Shown here: positions 7,673-15,047 of the stretch, piece after piece
Numbering within the stretch: position 1 is the stretch's first letter
How the letters are laid out: each line of letters begins with the position of its first letter
Assembly (NCBI GenBank): GCA_964553795.1
Contig: CAZKMR010000042.1
Coordinates: forward strand, 1 to 37,125
Origin: JADLHS01 sp964553795
Lineage (GTDB): Bacteria; Verrucomicrobiota; Verrucomicrobiia; Limisphaerales; JADLHS01
Length of the DNA: 37,125 nt
Reading direction: 5' to 3'
Translations under genes and position numbers: made by a program
The notes under the pieces: generated by a model
What the model was told of the DNA's origin: nothing
Seen by the model: the letters and a program-made list of their open reading frames with translations, nothing else
The model's database searches: none

Positions 7673-7690
7673 GATCAAATCGGAAATTCA

Positions 7691-7733
7691 CTCGCCGGAG
7701 GATCATGCTAAGTGACTCCGGCGAGATTGTGTT
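7691..7733 (+). terminator. Probable terminator after the MauE-like gene
   Basis: A perfect 10-bp inverted repeat CTCGCCGGAG (7691-7700) / CTCCGGCGAG (7716-7725) with a 15-nt loop is followed by the T-rich ATTGTGTTT. The T-tract is interrupted, so it may act as a partial terminator or as an RNA-stabilising hairpin. Confidence 0.55.
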
Positions 7734-7787
7734 TGGCGTGTATACTTTGGTGGAAGGGAACTTGGGTTTACGCGAATGGCGCTAATT

Positions 7788-7834
7788 TCCACGAATTGGT
7801 TTTAAAATTCGTGTGAATTCGCGAAATTCGTGTC
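7788..7834. repeat. Short repeats of the 'AATTCGTG' type in the intergenic spacer
   Basis: AATTCGTG-like units recur (near 7791, 7806, 7816 and 7825), some inverted. Similar 'aattcgtg/aattcgcg' strings are, from memory, dispersed between genes of related verrucomicrobial genomes. This cannot be confirmed from one window. Confidence 0.35.
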
Positions 7835-7882
7835 AAAGTCTTTGCCTTGTTCCGACTGCTTGATGTCCGTCCGCGTTAAAGA

Positions 7883-8815
7883 ATGGATAAAATTGCGTTC
7901 ATCCGGTCTAAGCTGGGCTCGGAGGTCGGGTCCGTGACGAATCGGCGTTCGGCGCTCCGGGGTTTTACGTTGATTGAACTGTTGGTGGTGATTGCCATCA
8001 TCGGGATTTTGGCGGCGTTGTTGTTGCCGGTGTTGTCGCGGGCCAGGATGAAGGGATTCGGCGCGGTGTGTCTGAACAATCAGAAACAACTGGCGCTGGC
8101 GTGGCATTTATATGCGAATGATAATGAGGGGCGCATGGTCAACTTCAGCACGTTTCAACGCTCCGGGCCGTTGAGTGCGACCAACACTCCGTGGCGGACA
8201 GGCGGATTCAGCAAGCAATTGGCGGTGACGGTGCCGCCGGGGTTGTCGCCGGAAAAGGTTTGGACGTATCAGATTGAGATGGGGTTCAAGCAACCGACGC
8301 CGGACATTGCCGGGCCATTGTTCAAGTATGCGCCGAATGTGGCGGTGATCCGGTGTCCGGGGGACATTCGGTTGCGGCTGCCCTACGGGCAGGGTTATGC
8401 GTGTGATTCTTATTCCGGGGTGGCGTTGTTGAACGGGGAAGCGGATGGATTTACGAAACAGGCGGAGGTGTTGTCGCCGAGTCAGCGGTTTCTTTGGGTG
8501 GAAGGGGCGGATATGCGCGGGGAGAATATCGGGTCGTGGGTGCTGGATCATTACGGGACGGCGGCGGCAGATTTCTCGGATACGCGGTTTGGGGATTCGC
8601 CGGCGGCTTTTCATGTGAATGCGAGCACGTTCAGTTTTGTGGATGGTCACGCGGAATCGCGGCGCTGGCTGGACGCGGCGACGGTGACGTATGCCAACAG
8701 CCGGACGATTGACAAAGATACGGGTGGTGATAACACCAAGGCGCTGGCGCAAGTTGCGAGCCAGCGGGATTTGCAGTGGATTGGCCGTCATTATCCGGGC
8801 CCGCAGAATCCGTGA
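7883..8815 (+). CDS. Prepilin-type N-terminal cleavage protein with H-X9-DG motif
   Basis: The product is 310 aa. A basic leader ends in R-G (residues 26-27), followed by F28-T-L-I-E32 and the hydrophobic stem LLVVIAIIGILAALLLPVLS. This is a type IV prepilin/type II pseudopilin class III signal cleaved between G27 and F28, with Glu at +5. Near the C-terminus comes H244, nine residues, then DG (254-255), the H-X9-DG motif of a large prepilin-like family abundant in Verrucomicrobia and Planctomycetes. The leader of 27 residues is long; a GTG at 7934 would shorten it to about 10. Such proteins are assumed to form or cap pseudopilus-like structures or to be single surface proteins; the role is unproven. 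No secretion genes lie nearby. Confidence 0.9.
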   Translation: MDKIAFIRSKLGSEVGSVTNRRSALRGFTLIELLVVIAIIGILAALLLPVLSRARMKGFGAVCLNNQKQLALAWHLYANDNEGRMVNFSTFQRSGPLSATNTPWRTGGFSKQLAVTVPPGLSPEKVWTYQIEMGFKQPTPDIAGPLFKYAPNVAVIRCPGDIRLRLPYGQGYACDSYSGVALLNGEADGFTKQAEVLSPSQRFLWVEGADMRGENIGSWVLDHYGTAAADFSDTRFGDSPAAFHVNASTFSFVDGHAESRRWLDAATVTYANSRTIDKDTGGDNTKALAQVASQRDLQWIGRHYPGPQNP

Positions 8816-8870
8816 AGAGAAGGGAGGATGTTTATTGTGAGTAAACCAAAAGAGAATGTGGTGACGCTCG

Positions 8871-8975
8871 CCCTCACCCCGGCCCTCTCCCCCGAGGAGA
8901 GGGAGAATCATTCACTGCGTCTCCTGAAAACGAGCGGCTGCATGGGTCACCCCCTCACCCAGAAAGAGGGGATGA
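8871..8975. repeat. REP-like palindromic element between genes
   Basis: CCCTCACCCCGG leads into a perfect 8-bp stem CCCTCTCC (8883-8890) / GGAGAGGG (8896-8903) with loop CCCGA. A degenerate second copy (CCCCCTCACCCAGAAAGAGGGG) lies at about 8949-8970. Conceptual translation gives 'LTPALSPEERE', a string I know as a frequent false protein in repeat-rich genomes. A related copy lies at 16131-16172 inside a gene. The open frame 8828-9055 across it is treated as non-coding. Confidence 0.7.
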
Positions 8976-9051
8976 CGACAGCGCGATCTCTTTTCCTGCA
9001 AGCCTCCGGCGCTTTCCCCATTTTCGCGCTCAACCTCAGTGACGAGAAATC

Positions 9052-11271
9052 GTGAAGACTTTCTGGTTTAAGCAATGGGAGCGATTGGGTAACTGGCAAC
9101 GAAGGGTGCCGGTGGGGTGGCAAGTGATGGCGCTGGTGGTATTGCTGGTGGGTGGGCGCTATGCCTGGGTGGTGGCGCATCGCCCGGCACATCGGATGGA
9201 ACTGGCGGATGCGTATTCGATCAATCTCTTCTACGGAGCGCCGCAGTCGGACAGCACGGGGAAGCGATTCACGTATGTCAGCACAGCGGAACAGGGTTTC
9301 GCAGTGTTTCTGGTGGATACCGCGACGGGAAAAAAGAAAAGTGTGCAGGAGCAGAATGCGCTAGGGCCGTGGGGTAGCTTTTCGGATCTGAAGGCGTGGC
9401 CGTGGGCGCCGGACGACAGCTTGTTTGTTTATTCCGCGAGCAATCATTTCCATTTGTGCGCGGCGGAGACGGGACGAGTGACCAGCGAGGTTTATGTGCC
9501 GGTGGAGGTCGCGGCTTTGACCTGGGTGAATCCGCAAGAGTTTGTGTGCATTGGGCGGGATGATGCGCTGTATCGCATTGGGAAAACGCCGGCCGGCAGT
9601 TGGCGACTGAGTGAGGCGGTGCATTCGGTGCGGGTTTTCGCGAGTTCCCAAAATGACCCGCGAGAAGGCGCGGCCAAGGCGTTTGATGGCTCGCCGACGT
9701 CTAAATGGTATAACAACAATCGGCGCGGGCCGTGGTGGGTCCACTATCAATTCCCCAGTGGCGAACCGCAGGCGGTGGAGCAGTATCGGATTACAAGTGC
9801 CAACGATGCTCCGGAGCGCGATCCCAAGGATTGGGAATTGCAAGGTTCGAACGACGGGCGGACGTGGGTCACTCTGGATGCTCGTGTGGGAGAAGTGTTT
9901 TCGGAACGATTTCAAACCAAGACGTATTGGTTGCGCAACAAGGAGAAGTTCCAGAGTTATCGTCTCTGGATTACGAGGCAGGCGGGTGCGGCGGATAACA
10001 ATATGCAGTTGGCCGAACTGGCTTTGTTCACGCCGGGTCAGGCCGGTCAGTTGGAGCAGGTCAGTTTGCAGCGGGATCCATTTGTTAATCCGGTGTCGCT
10101 TCAGGCGCTAGCGGATAACGTCATCGCGTGGGTGAGCGCCGATGGGCTATGGAAGATGGACCTGGCGACGAAGAAGCCGGAGTTATTGCTGGATTCGCAG
10201 CAGACCCTCGCATCGAGCCTGCACAAAGCCAGTTACTCGAAAGTGAGCGGAAAGTTTTTACTCAGTTGCCAGCAAAGCGGAAAATCATTGTTGTACGAGT
10301 TTGATCCGCAGGCGTCGGAGAATGCCGTTCGCACTGTTCCGACGGGCGCGGGGCTGCGCGACGCGACATGGTTGGGCGGCACCGCGGAACGCAGCGGCGG
10401 ATTGGTGGCGCGACAAAATCGGGTGTTGGTGACGCAATCTAAAAACCTTCCCAGCGTGCCAGCGGCAATGTCTTGGGCGAACATTGAAAACCTGACCATC
10501 ACTGCCGACGGGCGGCAGGCGTTCTTGCTCGGGACGATGACGAATGAACCGGCGGCAGGAATCTGGCACTTCAATCTGGAGACCGAAGCGCTTCGTTCGG
10601 CGGCGTCGTACTCCGACTGGCCTTCGACTCACGCGCGGAAGATCGAACCGTTGCGAGACTTTATCCTGACGGATTCGGGAAAATACACCATCTATCTGCC
10701 GGCGGACTTTTATGAGCATCCAAAACGGAAGTATCCGCTGGTGATCGGGGATACGGATTTCGGATTTGCAGCGCGGGGTGCTTATGGTCGGATGTGGGCG
10801 CCGGCGATGGCGGCTTGCAATGCGTTTGTCGTGATTGTGAATCGAAAGGATTGGTTCGGCGGACTGGACCAGTGGGGCGAGCGGGTTACGGCGGCGGTGG
10901 AGGAGCTTTTGACGCGATTGCCGATTGATCAGGATCGGATGTTTTTATTTGCCGTGAGCGCTGAGACGACTTACGCAGGGCGTTTTCTGACGAACACCCC
11001 AAGCCGTTGGCGGGGGATCATGTTTCTGAATCCCTCGGGGCTGCCGGACTTTTCGAACCTGCCGTCCTTTCAGCCGATGCCGAAGGTGATGGTGAGCGTG
11101 GGCGAATTGGAACGGCGCGAAAAACAACTCAAAGAGTTTCAACAAAAAGCACTCCAGGCGGGCGTGCTGGTGGATGTGGTGATGGCACCGGGAGAGAAAC
11201 ATCATTTGGTGGGCAATGCGGCCCAACGGCAGCGCACGCGGGCGATGATCAACTTTGTATTTGGCGATTGA
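9052..11271 (+). CDS. Membrane-anchored discoidin (F5/8 type C) and alpha/beta-hydrolase-fold protein
   Basis: The product is 739 aa from a GTG start. A basic N-terminus is followed by one membrane segment (about residues 22-40, VMALVVLLVGGRYAWVV), so the rest is likely periplasmic. Residues about 50-185 resemble TolB/WD40-like beta-propeller blades. Residues about 188-328 form an F5/8 type C (discoidin-like) domain: AAKAFDGSPTSKWYN, WWVHYQF, DWELQGSNDGRTW, SYRLWIT and MQLAELALF. More propeller-like sequence follows to about 540. Residues about 543-739 have a prolyl-oligopeptidase-like hydrolase fold (YTIYLPADFY; P-L-V-I-G). The nucleophile elbow reads A-V-S636-A-E rather than G-x-S-x-G, although a late His pair (717-718) is kept, so activity is doubtful. 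The MauE-like gene begins 3 nt after the stop, suggesting one operon with the AraC-like gene. Confidence 0.8.
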   Translation: MKTFWFKQWERLGNWQRRVPVGWQVMALVVLLVGGRYAWVVAHRPAHRMELADAYSINLFYGAPQSDSTGKRFTYVSTAEQGFAVFLVDTATGKKKSVQEQNALGPWGSFSDLKAWPWAPDDSLFVYSASNHFHLCAAETGRVTSEVYVPVEVAALTWVNPQEFVCIGRDDALYRIGKTPAGSWRLSEAVHSVRVFASSQNDPREGAAKAFDGSPTSKWYNNNRRGPWWVHYQFPSGEPQAVEQYRITSANDAPERDPKDWELQGSNDGRTWVTLDARVGEVFSERFQTKTYWLRNKEKFQSYRLWITRQAGAADNNMQLAELALFTPGQAGQLEQVSLQRDPFVNPVSLQALADNVIAWVSADGLWKMDLATKKPELLLDSQQTLASSLHKASYSKVSGKFLLSCQQSGKSLLYEFDPQASENAVRTVPTGAGLRDATWLGGTAERSGGLVARQNRVLVTQSKNLPSVPAAMSWANIENLTITADGRQAFLLGTMTNEPAAGIWHFNLETEALRSAASYSDWPSTHARKIEPLRDFILTDSGKYTIYLPADFYEHPKRKYPLVIGDTDFGFAARGAYGRMWAPAMAACNAFVVIVNRKDWFGGLDQWGERVTAAVEELLTRLPIDQDRMFLFAVSAETTYAGRFLTNTPSRWRGIMFLNPSGLPDFSNLPSFQPMPKVMVSVGELERREKQLKEFQQKALQAGVLVDVVMAPGEKHHLVGNAAQRQRTRAMINFVFGD

Positions 11272-11274
11272 GGT

Positions 11275-11970
11275 ATGACGATTGATTGGCGCAGAGGCAT
11301 GATCCTGACGGCGGGTGGATTGTTGGTCGCCGCTGGATTGGTACGGTTGCTGGTCTTGCTGAGTCCGGCGCAGTCGTTGGCGCTGCCCGATCCGCTGCTG
11401 GGAATTCCACTCCGGCTGGCGGTGCTTTTGGTCGCAGGATTGGAGTTGGCGGCGGGGTGCTTCTGTTTGTTGGGGAGAAACCGACGTTGGCAAATTGCCA
11501 GTCTGGCCTGGCTGGCCACGAATTGGGTGGTTTATCGCGTGGGACTGGTTTGGTTGGGGATACATCCACAAGGCACATTTCTGGGAGCGTTGAACGATCC
11601 ACTTAAGTTGGCAGGAACACCCGCGGGATCTTTGGTAAGTGGATTGCCGTTCATCTTCGTGGCGCTCAGTTACGCGGTTGCCATTGCCGATTGGGTTGGG
11701 AACCGGACGGAGGAGTTTGCCAAGTCTTCTTGCCCTGCCTGTGGCGGACACGTGAAGTTTGCCACACGCAATCTCGGACAGCGCGTCGCTTGTCCGCACT
11801 GTCGCGCCGCGTTCCAACTGCGGCGGCCGGAGGAAACGATGAAGATGGCGTGCTACTTCTGTCAGGGCCACATCATCTTTCCCTCCCATGCCTTGGGCCA
11901 GAAAATGCGTTGTCCGCATTGCCAGAAAGACATCACGTTGCAGGAGGCAAAAGCCGTCAACGTCACCTAA
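11275..11970 (+). CDS. MauE/DoxX-like membrane protein fused to two zinc ribbons
   Basis: The product is 231 aa. Residues 1-142 hold four membrane segments homologous to the protein at 7068 (DPLLGI, LATNWVVYRVGL), but the loop that carries C-G-C there reads H-P-Q-G-T-F-L-G, so the redox cysteines are lost. The C-terminal 80 residues form two tandem CxxC...CxxC zinc ribbons: C153/C156 with C173/C176, and C193/C196 with C213/C216. Each has a G-x-x-V/I-x-F start and a C-P-H-C end, like MJ0042-type ribbons. They could bind metal and a partner on the cytoplasmic face. The gene is 3 nt after the hydrolase-fold gene and its stop is 2 nt before the AraC-like ATG, so the three are probably translationally coupled. 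The fusion is unusual, and membrane sensing passed to the adjacent regulator is a possible reading (inference). Confidence 0.78.
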   Translation: MTIDWRRGMILTAGGLLVAAGLVRLLVLLSPAQSLALPDPLLGIPLRLAVLLVAGLELAAGCFCLLGRNRRWQIASLAWLATNWVVYRVGLVWLGIHPQGTFLGALNDPLKLAGTPAGSLVSGLPFIFVALSYAVAIADWVGNRTEEFAKSSCPACGGHVKFATRNLGQRVACPHCRAAFQLRRPEETMKMACYFCQGHIIFPSHALGQKMRCPHCQKDITLQEAKAVNVT

Positions 11971-11972
11971 CG

Positions 11973-12299
11973 ATGAGCCGACAATTAACCAAAATTGTGA
12001 ACTGGCCCGAGCGTGCCCACGCCGCGAAATACTGTGTGCAGCGGTTGGCGGATGACTGCCGCGTATCCGTGCGAACTTTGGAACGGCATATCAAACTCCA
12101 TTTTGGACAATGCCCCCAGGCTTGGTTGGGCCACCTGCAAATGCAGCGTGCAATGGAATTGCTGCCCGAATGTTCCAGCATCAAACAAGTGGCGTTGGAA
12201 TTAGGCTACGACCACGCGCAAAACTTTTCCCGCGATTTCAAAAAACGCACTGGCTATGCCCCCAGCCACTACCACGCCGCAACCCGCACCCGTGTTTGA
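11973..12299 (+). CDS. Minimal AraC/XylS-type DNA-binding protein (cassette 2)
   Basis: The product is 108 aa, again only the double helix-turn-helix domain. HTH 1 is about residues 20-45 (VQRLADDCRVSVRTLERHI) and HTH 2 about residues 68-98 (IKQVALELGYDHAQNFSRDF), followed by KKRTGYAPSHYH, the AraC-family signature end. It is paralogous to the protein at 4682. No sensor domain is present. The ATG lies 2 nt after the stop of the MauE/zinc-ribbon gene, so the two are likely co-translated. The secreted Cys-rich 426-aa gene follows after 165 bp and carries the same upstream element as cassette 1, making it the likely target. The frame is open further upstream (to 11691) over the previous gene, but no domain supports that start. 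Confidence 0.88.
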   Translation: MSRQLTKIVNWPERAHAAKYCVQRLADDCRVSVRTLERHIKLHFGQCPQAWLGHLQMQRAMELLPECSSIKQVALELGYDHAQNFSRDFKKRTGYAPSHYHAATRTRV

Positions 12300-12389
12300 A
12301 ACGATGACGACTTTAGGCTTTGGACATTGGACTGGAATTCACGCGTTTGTCGCCTCCTGATACCAGTTGTCGCATGATGATACGTCAAT

Positions 12390-12422
12390 TTGTTTTCGAT
12401 CAAATCAAGTCAGTGGTTTGAT
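12390..12422 (+). promoter_or_regulatory. Shared upstream element of cysteine-rich gene 2
   Basis: TTGTTTTCG (12390-12398), 14 nt, then GTGGTTTGAT (12413-12422), ending 42 nt before the ATG at 12465. Spacing is identical to the element at 5058-5090. The GTGGTTTGAT block also forms a 6-bp inverted repeat (ATCAAA/TTTGAT) with bases just upstream. It is a promoter core or an AraC-type operator, by position. Confidence 0.5.
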
Positions 12423-12464
12423 GGGTACAAAACAACCTCGCCCCAAACCAAATCGGAACGCACT

Positions 12465-13745
12465 ATGAAAAACACTCTCCACAAAAACCCTCCATGTCTT
12501 TCAAATCTCAAACTTATCGGCGCTCTCATATTGTCTGCCGTACTCCTGCACTTTTCAGCATTCGCTGAATGCGGACCGTATGGCGAAGGCCAATGTGGCG
12601 AGTGTGGACCGCATTGGTCTGATTGGTATGCGGAGCAATGTCCTACGAATAGCAACACGGCGTCAGTCACTCCATCGTGGTATGGCTGCAACGAAACGGG
12701 GCAATCAGTTCCTCAGCCAACGGTTGTGCCGCCCACTTTTGCGGGTGGCCGAAAAGCGCGGGTTGCGTGGTATGATTGCAGCACCAACCTGAATTACCAG
12801 TACGGAGGGATTACTTTTTCAGTGGGGGCGGTTCAATGGGATCCGCCGCTTCCGGGCACTTTTGGAGTGCAGCACGTTCCCTCTTTTTCGTCTTGGGCTT
12901 ATGTGGACGTGACCAGCAGCGACACAAACCTTTGTGCTTCACCCGGACGGTGGTACATCGGTTCCTGCACATGGGGTGTGGTTGATGCGGGAATCTACCT
13001 TTCACAGGTTCCTTTTGATTACTGGCCAAGTTGGGCAGAAGACCTGAAAAATCTTCTTGGCTATAATATCAACCTTCCCACGCTCGGGCCGCTCGCCGGA
13101 TATCACCAAACCTACCAGCACGGCTACTGTTGCAACGACGCCATCGCCTATGTCACTTATCAAAAATCCGGTTTTAATGGCAGTGCAAGCTTTAGTCTCG
13201 ACGTTGGGTCGGCGACGCTGAGGTCACTGGCGGAAAATGTGGTTGGTGCCGCACTGGATCTTGCCGGGCTTGGTGGTCTGGGATTGGAGGGGCCAGCCAC
13301 GTCCTTTATCGACACTTTTGGATTTTCCGCAACAACCCTTGGCGCGAATGGGAGCACGGATTGGAAATCTATTCACAATTACACGGATGGTTGCACTTGC
13401 TGGGGAACTTCGGCGACGTACGGATCACATACGGCTCAAGCCCAAAATCAGATTGGCATCGTCGATATACCCGAAAGCGTGTTTGCACCATTGGGCTACA
13501 ATTTCTCGATCCATATCATCGCGCTTGACGCGAATTTGTTATACCAATGGAATGAATACGACCTCTATTCCGGTGGCAACACAACTGAGATTCCGCATTT
13601 TTACAAGTACCGGCGCTTGGCCTATATCTACACTCGCTATCAGATTGGCCTTTTCCAGAATAAAGTCGCGTGGTCGGAACTTGATGAGAATCCGCCCGCC
13701 AGCCAGACAGGCACTGTGTGCGTGGGAAATGAATATCCAGGTTGA
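12465..13745 (+). CDS. Secreted cysteine-rich protein, 426 aa
   Basis: The frame opens at 12390, but the ATG at 12465 gives a clean signal peptide (MKNTLHKN, core LIGALILSAVLLHF, cleavage after SAFA-E). The mature part has 13 cysteines, clustered at the N-terminus (ECGPYGEGQCGECGPHW) and in YCCND and DGCTCW. Many Tyr, Trp, Gly and Ser residues suggest an extracellular beta-rich fold. Around residues 250-285 there is a Gly/Ala/Leu-rich hydrophobic stretch (VVGAALDLAGLGGLGLEG), loosely like the hydrophobic half of the 170-aa protein of cassette 1, though I see no clear alignment. I do not recognise the family. It holds the same position as the 170-aa gene: after an AraC-like gene, behind the shared upstream element, and before another exported protein. 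Confidence 0.72.
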   Translation: MKNTLHKNPPCLSNLKLIGALILSAVLLHFSAFAECGPYGEGQCGECGPHWSDWYAEQCPTNSNTASVTPSWYGCNETGQSVPQPTVVPPTFAGGRKARVAWYDCSTNLNYQYGGITFSVGAVQWDPPLPGTFGVQHVPSFSSWAYVDVTSSDTNLCASPGRWYIGSCTWGVVDAGIYLSQVPFDYWPSWAEDLKNLLGYNINLPTLGPLAGYHQTYQHGYCCNDAIAYVTYQKSGFNGSASFSLDVGSATLRSLAENVVGAALDLAGLGGLGLEGPATSFIDTFGFSATTLGANGSTDWKSIHNYTDGCTCWGTSATYGSHTAQAQNQIGIVDIPESVFAPLGYNFSIHIIALDANLLYQWNEYDLYSGGNTTEIPHFYKYRRLAYIYTRYQIGLFQNKVAWSELDENPPASQTGTVCVGNEYPG

Positions 13746-13790
13746 ACAAGGCGTTGAATTGAGCATGAATCTTGTTAACTTTTGTCTTCG

Positions 13791-15029
13791 ATGAAGACAA
13801 TCTGGCTTGTTGCAGTGGCATTTTCGATGACCCCCTTTTTGTCTGGGGCCGACGACAAAGTCGCCGGACAGAAAGGTGAGTGGAGTGTCCGATCGCACGG
13901 GGTCGGCACTGATCTGGCGCTCCGGGCGTCCGGGGCTGCATCGCAGGTGGCCCAGGCGTTCGAAGCGGCGCGGAAAGGCAAAGCGAATTCCTTTGCTGAT
14001 TTTTGGAATTTCGACACAAACCAGCCGTCCCCCCGGCTTGAAGCGCTTTACAAGGAATGGAATTCTCTAGGCGAACGGTATGTCTTCCTCGTTTCGGAGG
14101 AAGCGACCCTTGGGAATGAAAAACCCTCCTCCAATCTTTGCTCCGCAATTTCAATCGTGCCGACGATGGCTCTGGGCCGCACCCCCGGTCAGGTCATCAT
14201 GAACGAGCCGGTGCTTGAGCCGAGGGTGGTCTTCGCCGAAAACCTCAAAGGGGTCTGGCGGCTGTTGCCCGAGACGCAGGATAAAGTGGTTGAACAGACT
14301 TTGCTGTCACGGGCGGCCAAGTTCCTTCCCCGGCCGACATACTCGAAGGAAGAGGCGGACGCGCGACTTCGGAAATTCCGTCAGGACTATTTGGAAATCA
14401 TGAGATCGAATGGGGCGTCGCCGGCGCGGATTACCTCGCAGAAGGAACGCATTCGGGTCGAAGAGGCGGATATTCGGCTCGATAACTGGGACGCGTGGAC
14501 CAACTACTATCATGCGGTCGTTCTGGATTCGCCTGTGGCTTTCAACAAGAAAGAGCCGTTTGCGTACGACTACCTTACTCCATTGTCGGCCCTGAGGTCG
14601 TACCTGAGGGCTTTCTGGACAGGCGATGCTAAAGCTTTGTTACAACATGCCGATGCCTCCGGACGGAGTTATCTGAAACAAATAGGAGTGAATGAAGCCA
14701 AGCCCCGGCCAACTTACGATATCCCCTCCATGACCCTTATTACACCCCTGCTGACCGCCGAGACCTCCTTGGAAGGGAAGGACTATGTCCTTGTGTTCTG
14801 GAGGGCGCAGAACGAAATGAACCCGAAGAATGGTTCAATCGCTCTACAAAACACGATATTCGTCCGGAATGGTGGCGAATATCTCATGACACGCGATTTA
14901 GAAGCGTCCTATTTGGAGGACATTCTGCGCGCAGGCCAGCTCAAAGGTGGTGGCATTTGGAAATATCCTGATTTTGAGGAAAAAATGAAGCAAAGCAGCT
15001 TTCCACCGCATTTCTATGCAATCCCGTGA
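13791..15029 (+). CDS. Exported protein of unknown function, 412 aa
   Basis: I do not recognise the family. The ATG at 13791 (MKTIWLVAVAFSMTPFLSGADD) starts a normal signal peptide; a TTG three codons earlier is less likely. The mature protein is about 390 aa, charged, without a further membrane segment and almost without Cys. It contains a helical stretch (about residues 180-215) with KEEADARLRKFRQDYLEIM, which shares R-L-R-K-F-R with the corresponding protein of cassette 1; that match is too short to prove homology. The region around 255-345 could be a cystatin/NTF2-like alpha-beta fold (LRSYLRAFWTGDAKALLQHAD), by feel only. It follows the 426-aa gene by 45 bp and precedes the HEAT-repeat gene by 18 bp, so these three probably form one transcript. 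Confidence 0.72.
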   Translation: MKTIWLVAVAFSMTPFLSGADDKVAGQKGEWSVRSHGVGTDLALRASGAASQVAQAFEAARKGKANSFADFWNFDTNQPSPRLEALYKEWNSLGERYVFLVSEEATLGNEKPSSNLCSAISIVPTMALGRTPGQVIMNEPVLEPRVVFAENLKGVWRLLPETQDKVVEQTLLSRAAKFLPRPTYSKEEADARLRKFRQDYLEIMRSNGASPARITSQKERIRVEEADIRLDNWDAWTNYYHAVVLDSPVAFNKKEPFAYDYLTPLSALRSYLRAFWTGDAKALLQHADASGRSYLKQIGVNEAKPRPTYDIPSMTLITPLLTAETSLEGKDYVLVFWRAQNEMNPKNGSIALQNTIFVRNGGEYLMTRDLEASYLEDILRAGQLKGGGIWKYPDFEEKMKQSSFPPHFYAIP

Positions 15030-15047
15030 CATTGCGCTCTTGATGCC

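Noticed and set aside
8828..9055. 75-codon frame containing 'LTPALSPEERE'
   Set aside because: It is the translation of a REP-like palindromic element in an intergenic spacer, a known kind of false gene.
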